In this document: positions 1 to 7,793 of the stretch, piece by piece
Layout of the letters: the number at the start of each line of letters is the position of its first letter
How positions within the stretch are numbered: position 1 is the stretch's first letter
NCBI GenBank assembly: GCA_009839635.1
Contig: VXPJ01000031.1
Location: forward strand, 10,328 to 20,701
Direction: 5' to 3'
Source of the DNA: Pseudomonadota bacterium
GTDB taxonomy: Bacteria; Pseudomonadota; Gammaproteobacteria; UBA4575
Length of the DNA stretch: 10,374 nt
Notes under the pieces: generated by a model
Databases searched by the model: none
The model's input: the letters and a program-made list of their open reading frames with translations, nothing else
Told to the model about the DNA's origin: nothing
Position numbers and translations under genes: made by a program

Positions 1-324
1 TCGTTCGTGCTTGTGGTCCCGCTCAAGATCCATCCCGGACACGACCTGTTCATCCTCTACCAGGGATACCTGCTCGTGCTTTCATTCGTCTTTTATGCCT
101 GGTGCTGGACCCACGGCGGGCAGACGCTCGGCATGCGCACCTGGAAATTCAAGGTGGTCGGCACGGACGGCTCGACACTGGGCTGGGGGACGGCGCTGGT
201 GCGCTTCGCAGTGGCCCTGATTTCCTGGATTCCGCTGGGCCTGGGGTACTTCTGGGTCCTGTTCGATGCGCAATCGCGCAGCTGGCACGATATCGCCTCG
301 GGGACCCGGCTGGTGCGCCTCTAG
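1..324 (+). CDS. RDD-family membrane protein, C-terminal part (5' truncated by window edge)
   Basis: The reading frame is open from base 1 and ends at TAG 322-324, giving 107 residues of the C-terminal part of an integral inner-membrane protein. The RDD family is named for an Arg-Asp-Asp motif in its first transmembrane helix, which lies upstream of this window. Visible family hallmarks are GQTLGMRTWKFKVV after a hydrophobic segment (about residues 20-37 of the visible part), a second hydrophobic stretch (about 65-85), and the closing FDAQSRSWHDIASGT, which matches the usual D-x-x-R/S-x-x-WHD-x-x-(A/S)GT end of RDD domains. Family function is mostly unknown; some members have been linked to ion transport. 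The gene converges on lptG and shares its stop-codon bases. RDD genes next to lptG are, to my knowledge, common in Gammaproteobacteria. Family assignment is good, specific role unknown. Confidence 0.85.
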   Translation, partial: SFVLVVPLKIHPGHDLFILYQGYLLVLSFVFYAWCWTHGGQTLGMRTWKFKVVGTDGSTLGWGTALVRFAVALISWIPLGLGYFWVLFDAQSRSWHDIASGTRLVRL

Positions 325-1400
325 ATCCAGGCCATTTTCCGGTAGGCGATGTACGCGATGACGAGGACCAGCGCCACCGGAAAGAACGCACCCAGAAACG
401 CCGGCACCCCGTACACGACGCTGGCATTCCCCAGCATCCGGCTCAGCAGGTTGTAGACCACGGCGATGCCGATGCCAAGCGCTATGCGCTGACCCTGCCC
501 CCCGGAGCGCACCGGACGGAATACGAACGGCACCGCCAGCAGCAGCATTGCAAGCCCGGACAGCGGCACCGCAAACCGGTTGTAGAAGGCCAGCTGGTAG
601 CGCTGTGAATTCAATCCGTTCTGCTCCAGGTAGTCGATGTAGGTGCCAAGCTTTGCCGCAGCCATGTGCTCGGGCTTGACCGTCACCACATTGAACAGCT
701 CCGGGGTGATCAGCTGAGCCCAGGACTCCTCCTCCGAGGCTGAAACCTGCACCCCGTGCTCCGTGATCAGGCTGTGGCGGACCTGCGACAGCCTCCAGGC
801 ATCCCCCTCGTAGACCGCGGTCTTGGCAAAGCTCACGCGCTTGAGCCGCTGCTCGGCATCCATCTCGTACACCCAGACATCGGTCATGCGGTAATCCGTG
901 AAGATCTGCTTGACGTTGATGAAGCGGTGCCTGTCGCGGGTCCAGAGTCCATGGCGCGAGCGGATGGAGATCTTGTGCAGGTCGCTGGTCTTGTTCAGGC
1001 TGCGCACATAGCCTTCTGTGGTGGGCGCGATGGTTTCCCCGACCAGCATGCTGAAAGCCACCAGTACCGTGCCCACCGCCAGCACCGAGCCCAGAATGCG
1101 CAATCGCCCGACCCCCACCGAGCGCAGCGCTTCCAGCTCGTTGCGTGCGGCCAGGTGTCCGAGGCCCAGCAATGTGCCAAGCAGCAAGGACGCGGGCATC
1201 AGATCATACAGGCGCTGCGGCATTCCCAGCAACAGCATCAGCAGGACATGGCGCACGCCAAAACCCCGCTTGCCAATGGACTCCAGGTCGTTGATCAGGT
1301 CAATGGTCGAATCGACGGCAAACAGAACGCCAAAGGCCAGCAGGGTGCTGACCAGAACGGTGCGGGCCAGGTACCCGTCATACTGGCGGACAAGCTTCAT
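321..1400 (-). CDS. lptG: LptG, LPS export ABC transporter permease
   Basis: LptG and LptF form the inner-membrane part of the LptB2FG transporter, which extracts lipopolysaccharide from the inner membrane and passes it to LptC and the LptA bridge. The 359-residue product matches the family length (E. coli 360). Hydrophobic helices lie at about 12-35, 52-80 and 98-122, then a polar periplasmic beta-jellyroll region at about 125-265, then three more helices at about 270-293, 306-324 and 332-352. The coupling helix with ARNELEALRSVGV carries Glu88, the position of the glutamate that contacts LptB in E. coli LptG. I chose the ATG at 1398-1400, not the one 15 bases upstream, because it overlaps the lptF stop (ATGA), a typical translational-coupling arrangement. 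The stop TAG shares bases with the convergent RDD gene. The sequence alone separates LptG from LptF less surely than gene order does. Confidence 0.93.
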   Translation of the reverse strand: MKLVRQYDGYLARTVLVSTLLAFGVLFAVDSTIDLINDLESIGKRGFGVRHVLLMLLLGMPQRLYDLMPASLLLGTLLGLGHLAARNELEALRSVGVGRLRILGSVLAVGTVLVAFSMLVGETIAPTTEGYVRSLNKTSDLHKISIRSRHGLWTRDRHRFINVKQIFTDYRMTDVWVYEMDAEQRLKRVSFAKTAVYEGDAWRLSQVRHSLITEHGVQVSASEEESWAQLITPELFNVVTVKPEHMAAAKLGTYIDYLEQNGLNSQRYQLAFYNRFAVPLSGLAMLLLAVPFVFRPVRSGGQGQRIALGIGIAVVYNLLSRMLGNASVVYGVPAFLGAFFPVALVLVIAYIAYRKMAWI

Positions 1401-2473
1401 GTCCTGTGTGCCCACTCGCCCTGCTTCATGAACAGGAACACAACCATCAGCGCGACGATCCCGTGCACGGCAAACAAGCCCGGCATGGTGGGCAGCCTGT
1501 CATTCGCGACCCAGGCTTCGGCCAGGATCATCAGGTTGGAATAGATCAGGTATATGACGATAGCCAGGCCGAGCTTGGCAAATCTTCCCTGGCGCGGGCG
1601 AACCACGCTCAGCGGAAAGGCCAGCAGCACCAGCAGCAGGGCCGCCACCGGGATCGACAGCCGCCATTGAAACTCGGCCAGTTCGGGGTTTGCGTGCGCG
1701 GCGAGCAGTTGTGCCGCCGTCATGAGTTCGGGGTCATCGTCGTCGGGGGCGGCATTGAGTTCGGGGATGCGCACGTTGTGGTGGTCAAAGGACAGTACCG
1801 TGAAGTTGCCCTCGCCCGGGATTCCCTCATACCGCCGGCCCTGACTCAGCACCAGCGTTCTGCCCTCCAGCTCCGGGGAATCCGTTTGCTGCACGCTGCG
1901 CGCGGTCTCAATCGATATCCTGTCGCCGCGCCGGTCGTAGATGAATATGTTCCTGGCCGTGCCGGATTCACGGTCGGCCGACTCGACGAAAACGACCCAG
2001 TCCCCCTGCCGGGCCTCGATGAACTGGCCGGGCACCAGCCCCAGCACGCTGGTGCGCTCCTTGGCCTTGAGCTTGATGGTCTCGACCTGCTGTGCGATCT
2101 GCGGGGTAAGAAATACCGAGGCATAGCCGAGCAGCACGATCACCGGCAGCACGAACAGCGCTGCATACCGGAACAGTCTCAGCTGGCCGATGCCGTTGGC
2201 CTTGATCGCGTAGATCTCGCTGTCACGGTACAGGCGGCCCATCACCAGCATGACCGAGATGAACAGGGCAAACGGGGCCAGCAGGATCGCAGCCTCCAGA
2301 ATTCCCAGGCCTAGCAGCGACAGCACTGCATCCGCAGACATCTTGCCCTCCATGACCCGCGTCAGCAGGGACACGAAGGACTTGCTCACCACCACGGCCA
2401 GCAAAATGGCACTCACCGCAACAAAGGTGAGGGCAAGTTCACGGGAGAAATAACGGTTGAGTGTTGAAAACAT
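1397..2473 (-). CDS. lptF: LptF, LPS export ABC transporter permease
   Basis: LptF is the partner permease of LptG in the LptB2FG lipopolysaccharide exporter. The product is 358 residues (E. coli 366). Helices are visible at about 12-36, 48-80 and 102-124, followed by a periplasmic jellyroll region at about 126-265 and helices at about 270-292, 300-320 and 332-350. DSEIYAIKANG contains Glu86, corresponding to the coupling-helix glutamate of LptF, and VRPRQGRFAKL follows TM4 as in relatives. The stop overlaps the lptG start by ATGA. The start is uncertain: ATG at 2471-2473 gives MFSTLNRYFSRE, the expected N-terminus, while an in-frame GTG at 2501-2503 would add ten residues. Neither has a convincing Shine-Dalgarno sequence. 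The gene is divergent from pepA, as in E. coli, and probably uses the extended -10 at 2525-2533. Confidence 0.93.
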   Translation of the reverse strand: MFSTLNRYFSRELALTFVAVSAILLAVVVSKSFVSLLTRVMEGKMSADAVLSLLGLGILEAAILLAPFALFISVMLVMGRLYRDSEIYAIKANGIGQLRLFRYAALFVLPVIVLLGYASVFLTPQIAQQVETIKLKAKERTSVLGLVPGQFIEARQGDWVVFVESADRESGTARNIFIYDRRGDRISIETARSVQQTDSPELEGRTLVLSQGRRYEGIPGEGNFTVLSFDHHNVRIPELNAAPDDDDPELMTAAQLLAAHANPELAEFQWRLSIPVAALLLVLLAFPLSVVRPRQGRFAKLGLAIVIYLIYSNLMILAEAWVANDRLPTMPGLFAVHGIVALMVVFLFMKQGEWAHRT

Positions 2474-2520
2474 CAGGTGGTTTGCAGCTTCGGGTCTACC
2501 CACTTGCGGGCCAAAACCAG

Positions 2521-2526
2521 TATTAT
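2521..2526 (+). promoter_or_regulatory. Weak candidate -10 for pepA
   Basis: TATTAT is the most -10-like hexamer upstream of pepA and would give a leader of about 40 bases. It has no recognisable -35 at the right distance and no TG extension. It overlaps the minus-strand -10 candidate, so RNA polymerase binding for lptF and pepA could be mutually exclusive. Low confidence. Confidence 0.2.
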
Positions 2527-2533
2527 TTTAGCA
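2525..2533 (-). promoter_or_regulatory. Candidate lptFG promoter (extended -10)
   Basis: On the minus strand the bases read TGCTAAAAT, an extended -10 element (TGn plus a hexamer one base off TATAAT). No good -35 lies 16-18 bases upstream; the nearest TTG-like hexamer, TTGGCG, is 20 bases away. Predicted transcription would begin near 2518, leaving about 45 bases of leader before the ATG at 2473. It is the best candidate in the divergent lptF-pepA gap, but is called by eye only. Confidence 0.4.
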
Positions 2534-2560
2534 GTAACGGGAAAACCCATCGCCAAATAT

Positions 2561-2566
2561 AGAGGA
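2561..2566 (+). promoter_or_regulatory. Ribosome binding site of pepA
   Basis: AGAGGA lies five bases before the pepA ATG at 2572, a good match to the Shine-Dalgarno sequence. It supports this start over the in-frame alternatives. Confidence 0.75.
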
Positions 2567-2571
2567 ATTCC

Positions 2572-4077
2572 ATGGAGTACATCGCCAAAACCGCAGCCCT
2601 GGACAAGGAAACCGCCGACTGTGTCATCGTCGGACTGTTCAAGCCCAGACAACTGAGCCCTTCCGCACGAAAGCTCGACACGCTCTACCGGGGCAAGCTC
2701 ACCAAGGCCTGCCAGCGCGGCCACGCCAAGGCCACTCTGGGCCAGGCGACCACCCTGCATACCTCAAGCCGCAGCAAACACGCGCATATCGTCATCGTCG
2801 GCTGCGGAGAGGCCGAGCACTTCACCACACATGCCTTCCACAAGGCCCTGTCCGCCGGCATCCAGGAGGCCAAAAAATGCAACGCCGCCAACGTTATCAA
2901 CAGCCTCGTCGAATTGCCGGTCAAGGATACCGACCTGCCCACCCGGGTACAGGTCAGCGTGATGGCAGGCGAAGCGGCAGCGTACCGCTACACGCACACC
3001 CTGCCCAAGGCGGGCAAGGACCGCAGCCTGCTGAAGAAAATGAAGTTCCTGGCCGACCAGGCCAGCGAACTGGAGAGCTTGAGGCAAGGCCGCAAATTCG
3101 GAAAAGCGGTTGCGAGCGGAATGGCACTTGCCAAGGATCTCGGCAACCTGCCCGGGAATCTCTGCACGCCTACCTACCTGGCGGAGCAGGCACGTGCTCT
3201 TAAAAAGGAACATCCGAAACTGCAGGTGCGCGTGATCGAAGAAGCGCAGATGAAAAAACTGGGCATGGGCGCACTGCTGTCGGTTTCAAGCGGCAGCGCA
3301 CAGCCCGCCAAGCTGGTGACCCTGGAATACCGTGGCGGTGCGGCGGATGCGCGCCCGGCGGTACTGGTCGGCAAGGGCATCACCTTCGATACGGGCGGGA
3401 TTTCGCTCAAGCCGGGCAATGCCATGGACGAAATGAAATTCGACATGTGCGGTGCGGCCAGCGTGCTCGGCACGATCAAGGCCTGCTGCGAACTGGAGAT
3501 CCCGATGAATGTGGTCGGCGTGGTCGCGTGCGCGGAGAACATGCCGGGCGGCAAGGCCAGCCGGCCGGGCGATGTCGTCACGACCATGTCCGGGCAGACC
3601 GTGGAGATCCTGAATACGGATGCAGAGGGGCGCCTGGTGCTGTGTGATGCCCTGACCTATGTTGAAAAGTTCGATCCCGAGACCGTCATCGACATCGCCA
3701 CGCTGACCGGGGCCTGCGTGGTGGCGCTGGGCAATGTGCCCTCCGGGCTGATGTGCAACGACGAGCCGCTGGTCGAGGATCTGTACAAGGCGGGGGATGT
3801 CAGCGGGGACCGCACCTGGCGGCTGCCTCTGTGGGAGGACTACCAGTCCCAGCTGGACAGCAATTTTGCCGATATGGCCAACATCGGCGGGCGCTGGGCC
3901 GGAACCATCACGGCCGCCTGCTTCCTGTCCCGGTTCACCGAGAAATACCGCTGGGCCCATCTCGATATCGCAGGCATCGCCTGGCACAGCTCGGGCAAGC
4001 AAAAAGGGGCCACCGGCAGGCCGGTACCCCTGCTGTCGCAATACCTGATCTCGCAGGCCTACCCGCAGGAGCACTGA
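2572..4077 (+). CDS. pepA: PepA, leucyl (cytosol) aminopeptidase, M17 family
   Basis: This cytosolic two-metal aminopeptidase removes N-terminal residues, including leucine, from peptides. E. coli PepA forms hexamers and also binds DNA in Xer recombination at cer and in carAB control. The product has 501 residues (E. coli 503). The N-terminal macro-like domain spans about 1-165, and the catalytic M17 domain about 170-495. All active-site residues are present with an offset of two from E. coli: Lys268, Asp273, Asp291, Asp350 and Glu352 as metal ligands, and Lys280 and Arg354 as catalytic residues. The signature NTDAEGRL is at 348-355. The ATG follows a good Shine-Dalgarno site. The gene is divergent from lptFG and precedes valS, but the usual intervening holC is missing. 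Whether the DNA-binding role is conserved cannot be judged from this sequence. Confidence 0.96.
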   Translation: MEYIAKTAALDKETADCVIVGLFKPRQLSPSARKLDTLYRGKLTKACQRGHAKATLGQATTLHTSSRSKHAHIVIVGCGEAEHFTTHAFHKALSAGIQEAKKCNAANVINSLVELPVKDTDLPTRVQVSVMAGEAAAYRYTHTLPKAGKDRSLLKKMKFLADQASELESLRQGRKFGKAVASGMALAKDLGNLPGNLCTPTYLAEQARALKKEHPKLQVRVIEEAQMKKLGMGALLSVSSGSAQPAKLVTLEYRGGAADARPAVLVGKGITFDTGGISLKPGNAMDEMKFDMCGAASVLGTIKACCELEIPMNVVGVVACAENMPGGKASRPGDVVTTMSGQTVEILNTDAEGRLVLCDALTYVEKFDPETVIDIATLTGACVVALGNVPSGLMCNDEPLVEDLYKAGDVSGDRTWRLPLWEDYQSQLDSNFADMANIGGRWAGTITAACFLSRFTEKYRWAHLDIAGIAWHSSGKQKGATGRPVPLLSQYLISQAYPQEH

Positions 4078-4118
4078 GTCGCGCACGGCCAGTTTGATGA
4101 CCGCCACACCGTGCTTGC

Positions 4119-4141
4119 ATGCAGCCTCAGGCTGGCTGCAT
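4119..4141. other. Perfect 8-bp inverted repeat (hairpin) between pepA and valS
   Basis: ATGCAGCC (4119-4126) and GGCTGCAT (4134-4141) are exact reverse complements around a 7-base loop. A smaller competing hairpin, AGCC-TCA-GGCT, lies at 4123-4133. No T-run follows, so this is not a standard intrinsic terminator. It could stabilise the 3' end of pepA mRNA, act as an operator, or help a Rho-dependent stop. The 115-bp gap 4078-4192 holds no other recognisable element. valS has only a weak AGG (4182-4184) as ribosome binding site. Confidence 0.5.
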
Positions 4142-4192
4142 CATACGCGCGCATAGCGTTCCCGTCCGGAACCCGGTATTCAGGCACCTCTC

Positions 4193-6958
4193 ATGGAAAA
4201 AACCTACCAGCCAGCAAACATCGAGCAGAAGTGGTACCGGCACTGGAAGGACAGCGGCTATTTTGCACCTGGCGGGGGCGGCAATCCCCCGTACTGCATC
4301 ATGATCCCCCCGCCCAACGTCACGGGCACCCTGCACATGGGACATGCCTTCAACAACACCCTGATGGATTGCCTGACCCGGTATCACCGCATGGCGGGCT
4401 TCAACACGCTCTGGCAACCCGGGACAGACCATGCCGGGATTGCCACGCAGATGGTCGTCGAGCGGCAGCTGAACGCGAAGGGCGAGACGCGCCACGATCT
4501 CGGCCGCGAGAAGTTCGTGGAGAAAATCTGGGAGTGGAAGGAGCATTCCGGGCAAACGATCAGCCGTCAGCTCGAACGCATGGGCTCCTCGCTGGACTGG
4601 TCACGCGAGAGGTTCACCATGGACGACAGCCTCTCCGAGGCCGTCAAGACGGTGTTCGTTCGCCTCTACGACGAGGGGCTCATCTACCGCGGCAAGCGCC
4701 TGGTCAACTGGGACCCCGTGCTGCATACCGCGGTATCCGACCTCGAGGTCATCTCGGAAGAGGAAGACGGGCACATGTGGCACATACGCTACCCACATGC
4801 CGACGGAGACGGCCATGTGACGGTGGCCACCACCCGGCCCGAGACGCTGCTTGGAGACAGTGCGGTCGCCGTGCACCCGAATGATGAGCGCTACCGGGCC
4901 CTCGTCGGCAAGACGCTCAAGCTGCCCCTGACCGATCGGGAAATCCCCGTCATCGCCGACGAATACGTGGACCCGGAATTCGGTTCCGGGTGCGTGAAGA
5001 TCACCCCGGCGCATGATTTCAACGACTATGAAGTGGGCCTACGCCACGATCTGGAACAAATCAACATTTTTACCGACGATGCCAGGCTCAATGACAACGC
5101 GCCGCCGGCCTACCGGGACATGGACCGTTTCGAGGCGCGCAAGAAGATCATCGAAGACCTGAAGGCGCAGGGACTGCTCGCCGAGATCCGAAAGCACCGC
5201 CATGTTATCCCCCGCGGGGACCGCTCCGGTGCCATTGTCGAGCCTTATCTGACCCGCCAGTGGTACGTCAGCGTGCAGGCATTGGCCGAGCCGGCCATCG
5301 AAGCCGTGAAAGACGGCTCAATCGAGTTCGTGCCAGGGAACTGGAGCAAAACCTACTTCGAGTGGATGCACAATCTCCAGGACTGGTGCATCAGTCGCCA
5401 GTTGTGGTGGGGGCACCGCATCCCGGCCTGGTATGACAGCGAGGGCACGGTCTATGTCGGGCGCGACGAGGCGCAGGTGCGCCAAAAGTACGGCCTGGAC
5501 CCGGAGCAGGCACTGACCCAGGACGAGGACGTGCTCGATACCTGGTTTTCTTCTGCACTGTGGCCCTTCTCGACGCTCGGCTGGCCTGAAAAAAGCGATG
5601 CCCTCGAGACCTTTTACCCGACCTCCGTGCTGATCACCGGCTTCGACATCATCTTTTTCTGGGTGGCACGCATGGTCATGATGGGCCTGAAATTCATGGA
5701 CGATGTCCCGTTTCGCAAGGTCTACGTGCACGGCTTGGTGCGCGATGCCAACGGCCAGAAGATGTCAAAATCCAAGGGCAACGTGCTGGACCCCATCGAC
5801 ATCATCGACGGAATCGATCTTGAGGCGCTGGTACAAAAACGCACCCGTGGGCTGATGCAGCCAGACATGGCACCTGCGATCGAGAAGACCACGCGCAGGG
5901 AATATCCGAACGGCATCAAGGCCCATGGCACCGATGCGCTGCGGTTCTCCTTCGCCGCGCAGGCCTCGTTCGGGCGCGACATCAAGTTCCACCTCAGCCG
6001 CATCGAGGGGTATCGCAATTTCTGCAACAAGCTGTGGAACGCTGCACGCTTTACGCTCATGATCACCGAGAACCAGGACATCGCCACACATGTTGATTCC
6101 CGCCATACCACTCTGGCGGATCGCTGGATCCTCGACAGGCAGCGGGATGTGATTGACCTGACCCACAAATACCTGTCGGGCTACCGCTTCGATCTGGCCG
6201 CACAGACCCTGTACGACTTTGTCTGGCATGAACTGTGTGACTGGTATATCGAGCTGTGCAAGCCGACACTTTTCCGTGATGATGCGCCAGAGGATATCAA
6301 GCAGAACACACGGCGCGTGCTTCTTGAGGTGCTGGATACCTCGCTGCGCCTGCTGCACCCGGTCATCCCCTTCGTCACCGAGGAAATCTGGCAACTGATT
6401 GCGCAAAGAATGCGTATTGACGGCGAAAGCATCATGCTGCAGCCCTTCCCGTGCAGCGACCCGCAGCACGTGGATACTGCAAGCCTGGAGAAAATGGAGT
6501 GGGCGAAGGAGCTGGTCAATGCTGTGCGCAAGGTACGCTCCGATATGGATGTCCCGCCGGGGAAACGGCTGTCCGTACTGATTCAGAACGGCTCCTCGCA
6601 GGATCAGGCGTATTTTGAGGACACTCGCGCGTACATCCACGAGCTCGCCATGCTGGAGGATGTCCGCTGGCTACAGGATGAAACACCGCCTGAGTCCGCC
6701 ACGGCGCTTGCGGGCCAAATGAAAATCCTCATCCCGCTGGCAGGCCTGATCAACAAGGACGCAGAGTGTGCGAGGCTGAAAAAGGAGATCGGCAAACTGG
6801 AGTCCGGTCTGGGGAAGCTCAAAAGCAAGCTCGACAACCCGAATTTCAAAGACAAGGCACCTGCGGCCATCGTCGAGCAGGAAGTAGCGCGATTCGACGC
6901 CACGCAAGCCTCCTTGCAGCAATTGCGCGAACAGCTTGCAAAGATCCAGGCCAGCTGA
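4193..6958 (+). CDS. valS: Valyl-tRNA synthetase
   Basis: ValRS charges tRNA-Val with valine and hydrolyses mischarged threonyl-tRNA-Val in its editing domain. The product has 921 residues (E. coli 951) and begins MEKTYQPANIEQKWY, close to the E. coli start, so the ATG is secure. The class I HIGH motif appears as HMGH at 48-51 after PPPNVTGTL. The CP1 editing domain covers about 195-345, with TTRPETLLGD from 213 and HDFNDYEVG from 274. The KMSKS loop is intact at 523-527. The anticodon-binding domain begins near Asp643 (DRWIL). The C-terminal tail from about 853 is a charged heptad-like coiled coil, typical of ValRS. No frameshift or missing motif is seen. Small in-frame deletions relative to E. 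coli account for the shorter length. The gene follows pepA after 115 bp without holC and converges on the outer-membrane protein gene. Confidence 0.98.
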   Translation: MEKTYQPANIEQKWYRHWKDSGYFAPGGGGNPPYCIMIPPPNVTGTLHMGHAFNNTLMDCLTRYHRMAGFNTLWQPGTDHAGIATQMVVERQLNAKGETRHDLGREKFVEKIWEWKEHSGQTISRQLERMGSSLDWSRERFTMDDSLSEAVKTVFVRLYDEGLIYRGKRLVNWDPVLHTAVSDLEVISEEEDGHMWHIRYPHADGDGHVTVATTRPETLLGDSAVAVHPNDERYRALVGKTLKLPLTDREIPVIADEYVDPEFGSGCVKITPAHDFNDYEVGLRHDLEQINIFTDDARLNDNAPPAYRDMDRFEARKKIIEDLKAQGLLAEIRKHRHVIPRGDRSGAIVEPYLTRQWYVSVQALAEPAIEAVKDGSIEFVPGNWSKTYFEWMHNLQDWCISRQLWWGHRIPAWYDSEGTVYVGRDEAQVRQKYGLDPEQALTQDEDVLDTWFSSALWPFSTLGWPEKSDALETFYPTSVLITGFDIIFFWVARMVMMGLKFMDDVPFRKVYVHGLVRDANGQKMSKSKGNVLDPIDIIDGIDLEALVQKRTRGLMQPDMAPAIEKTTRREYPNGIKAHGTDALRFSFAAQASFGRDIKFHLSRIEGYRNFCNKLWNAARFTLMITENQDIATHVDSRHTTLADRWILDRQRDVIDLTHKYLSGYRFDLAAQTLYDFVWHELCDWYIELCKPTLFRDDAPEDIKQNTRRVLLEVLDTSLRLLHPVIPFVTEEIWQLIAQRMRIDGESIMLQPFPCSDPQHVDTASLEKMEWAKELVNAVRKVRSDMDVPPGKRLSVLIQNGSSQDQAYFEDTRAYIHELAMLEDVRWLQDETPPESATALAGQMKILIPLAGLINKDAECARLKKEIGKLESGLGKLKSKLDNPNFKDKAPAAIVEQEVARFDATQASLQQLREQLAKIQAS

Positions 6959-6967
6959 GTTTCAGCT
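6953..6967. terminator. Short hairpin over the valS stop codon, possible weak terminator
   Basis: AGCTGA (6953-6958, including the valS stop) and TCAGCT (6962-6967) pair perfectly around a 3-base loop. The stem is short and is not followed by T residues on either strand. Only 22 bp separate valS from the convergent gene ending at 6981, so this is the only candidate stop structure there. Low confidence. Confidence 0.2.
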
Positions 6968-6980
6968 TCCCTGCCGGATG

Positions 6981-7763
6981 TCAGAACGTCCAGACAAATA
7001 GGGCCTGCACGGTATTCTCATCGGTGGCCTTGTCCCCGAGCTTGTTCATCCAGTACTGGTATTCAATTCCCATCGATACATGGTCGTTTGCACGCCAGCG
7101 CAGCTGTGGCTGGGCCAGCACCCAGGATTCGACCCGGTCACCAAGTTCGTTATCCCGTGATCCGGCATATTCGATGTGGCCCTCGATGCTGAATTGGTAA
7201 GCGCCCATACTGAAGGGTCGTGCAAAATTGAAATCTATCAGGAAAGAATCGTCTTCTTTCGGCGCACCGCCCGAGGACAGTCCATTACTGTCATCGATGT
7301 ACGCCATGATGTCGAGATTGGCAAAGGCAAAGCCCTTGATGTCCAGGGACAGCCGCAGGCCCGGCAGGTATTTCATCACCTCGGAATCGCGGGCCCAGTT
7401 GAGGCCCAGCAAAAAGCCGATGTCTGATACGGGGCCGAAGCTGATTTTTCGACCCGACAGTTTCCCGAGGCTGAAATTCGAGTACCACTCGCCGTACAGA
7501 TCAAAATCCTGGAAACCGGACTCTCGCGCATCGAGCACGTCCAGAAAAATGAAGTTGTCCCCGTATTCCCAGCCACTGGCATGTTGCAGTGTATAGATGA
7601 GGTGATCGGAATGACCCCCGCCTGCAAACGTGGGTACATCCAGGTTGCCGTACTGCAGATGCACCTCGGTGACACTCCATCCGGCGACAGAAGCCGATGG
7701 TATTAACAGGCACCCCAGCAGGGCCAGTTTCGCTGTGCGGAAGAGACGTCCTTGGGTTTTCAT
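6981..7763 (-). CDS. Tsx/OmpK-like outer-membrane channel protein
   Basis: The 260-residue product has a Sec signal peptide: basic start MKTQGRLFRTAK, hydrophobic core at about 12-24, and a likely signal peptidase I cut after ASVA (about residue 27). The mature part alternates polar and aromatic residues as beta-barrel strands do, and it ends in WTF, the C-terminal phenylalanine recognised by the BAM complex. Segments such as GWEYGDNFIFLDV, FDLYGEWYSNFSLGKLSG and FARPFSMGAYQFSIEGHIEY resemble the nucleoside-specific channel Tsx/OmpK family (Pfam Channel_Tsx). That family takes up nucleosides and serves as phage receptors in enterics and vibrios. Here the substrate is inference only. A LLGC string near residue 18 weakly resembles a lipobox, but the hydrophobic core continues past it. 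It lies 30 bp after the DUF2007 gene, probably in one transcript, and converges on valS with a 22-bp gap. Confidence 0.75.
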   Translation of the reverse strand: MKTQGRLFRTAKLALLGCLLIPSASVAGWSVTEVHLQYGNLDVPTFAGGGHSDHLIYTLQHASGWEYGDNFIFLDVLDARESGFQDFDLYGEWYSNFSLGKLSGRKISFGPVSDIGFLLGLNWARDSEVMKYLPGLRLSLDIKGFAFANLDIMAYIDDSNGLSSGGAPKEDDSFLIDFNFARPFSMGAYQFSIEGHIEYAGSRDNELGDRVESWVLAQPQLRWRANDHVSMGIEYQYWMNKLGDKATDENTVQALFVWTF

Positions 7764-7793
7764 TCCATTCTGCCTGCCCGATACCCCGCAGCC

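Noticed and set aside
756..1544. Long plus-strand open frames opposite lptG and lptF (also 1406-2314).
   Set aside because: They are GC-driven antisense shadows of clearly conserved permease genes, rich in His, Gln and Arg and without recognisable domains.
4111..4884. Plus-strand open frame through the pepA-valS gap into valS, considered as a holC remnant.
   Set aside because: The gap portion has no resemblance to the HolC C-terminus, and the remainder is an out-of-frame shadow of valS.
7695..7763. Lipoprotein signal (LLGC) at the start of the Tsx-like protein.
   Set aside because: The hydrophobic core continues after the cysteine to a good ASVA signal peptidase I site, and the C-terminal phenylalanine fits a beta-barrel protein.
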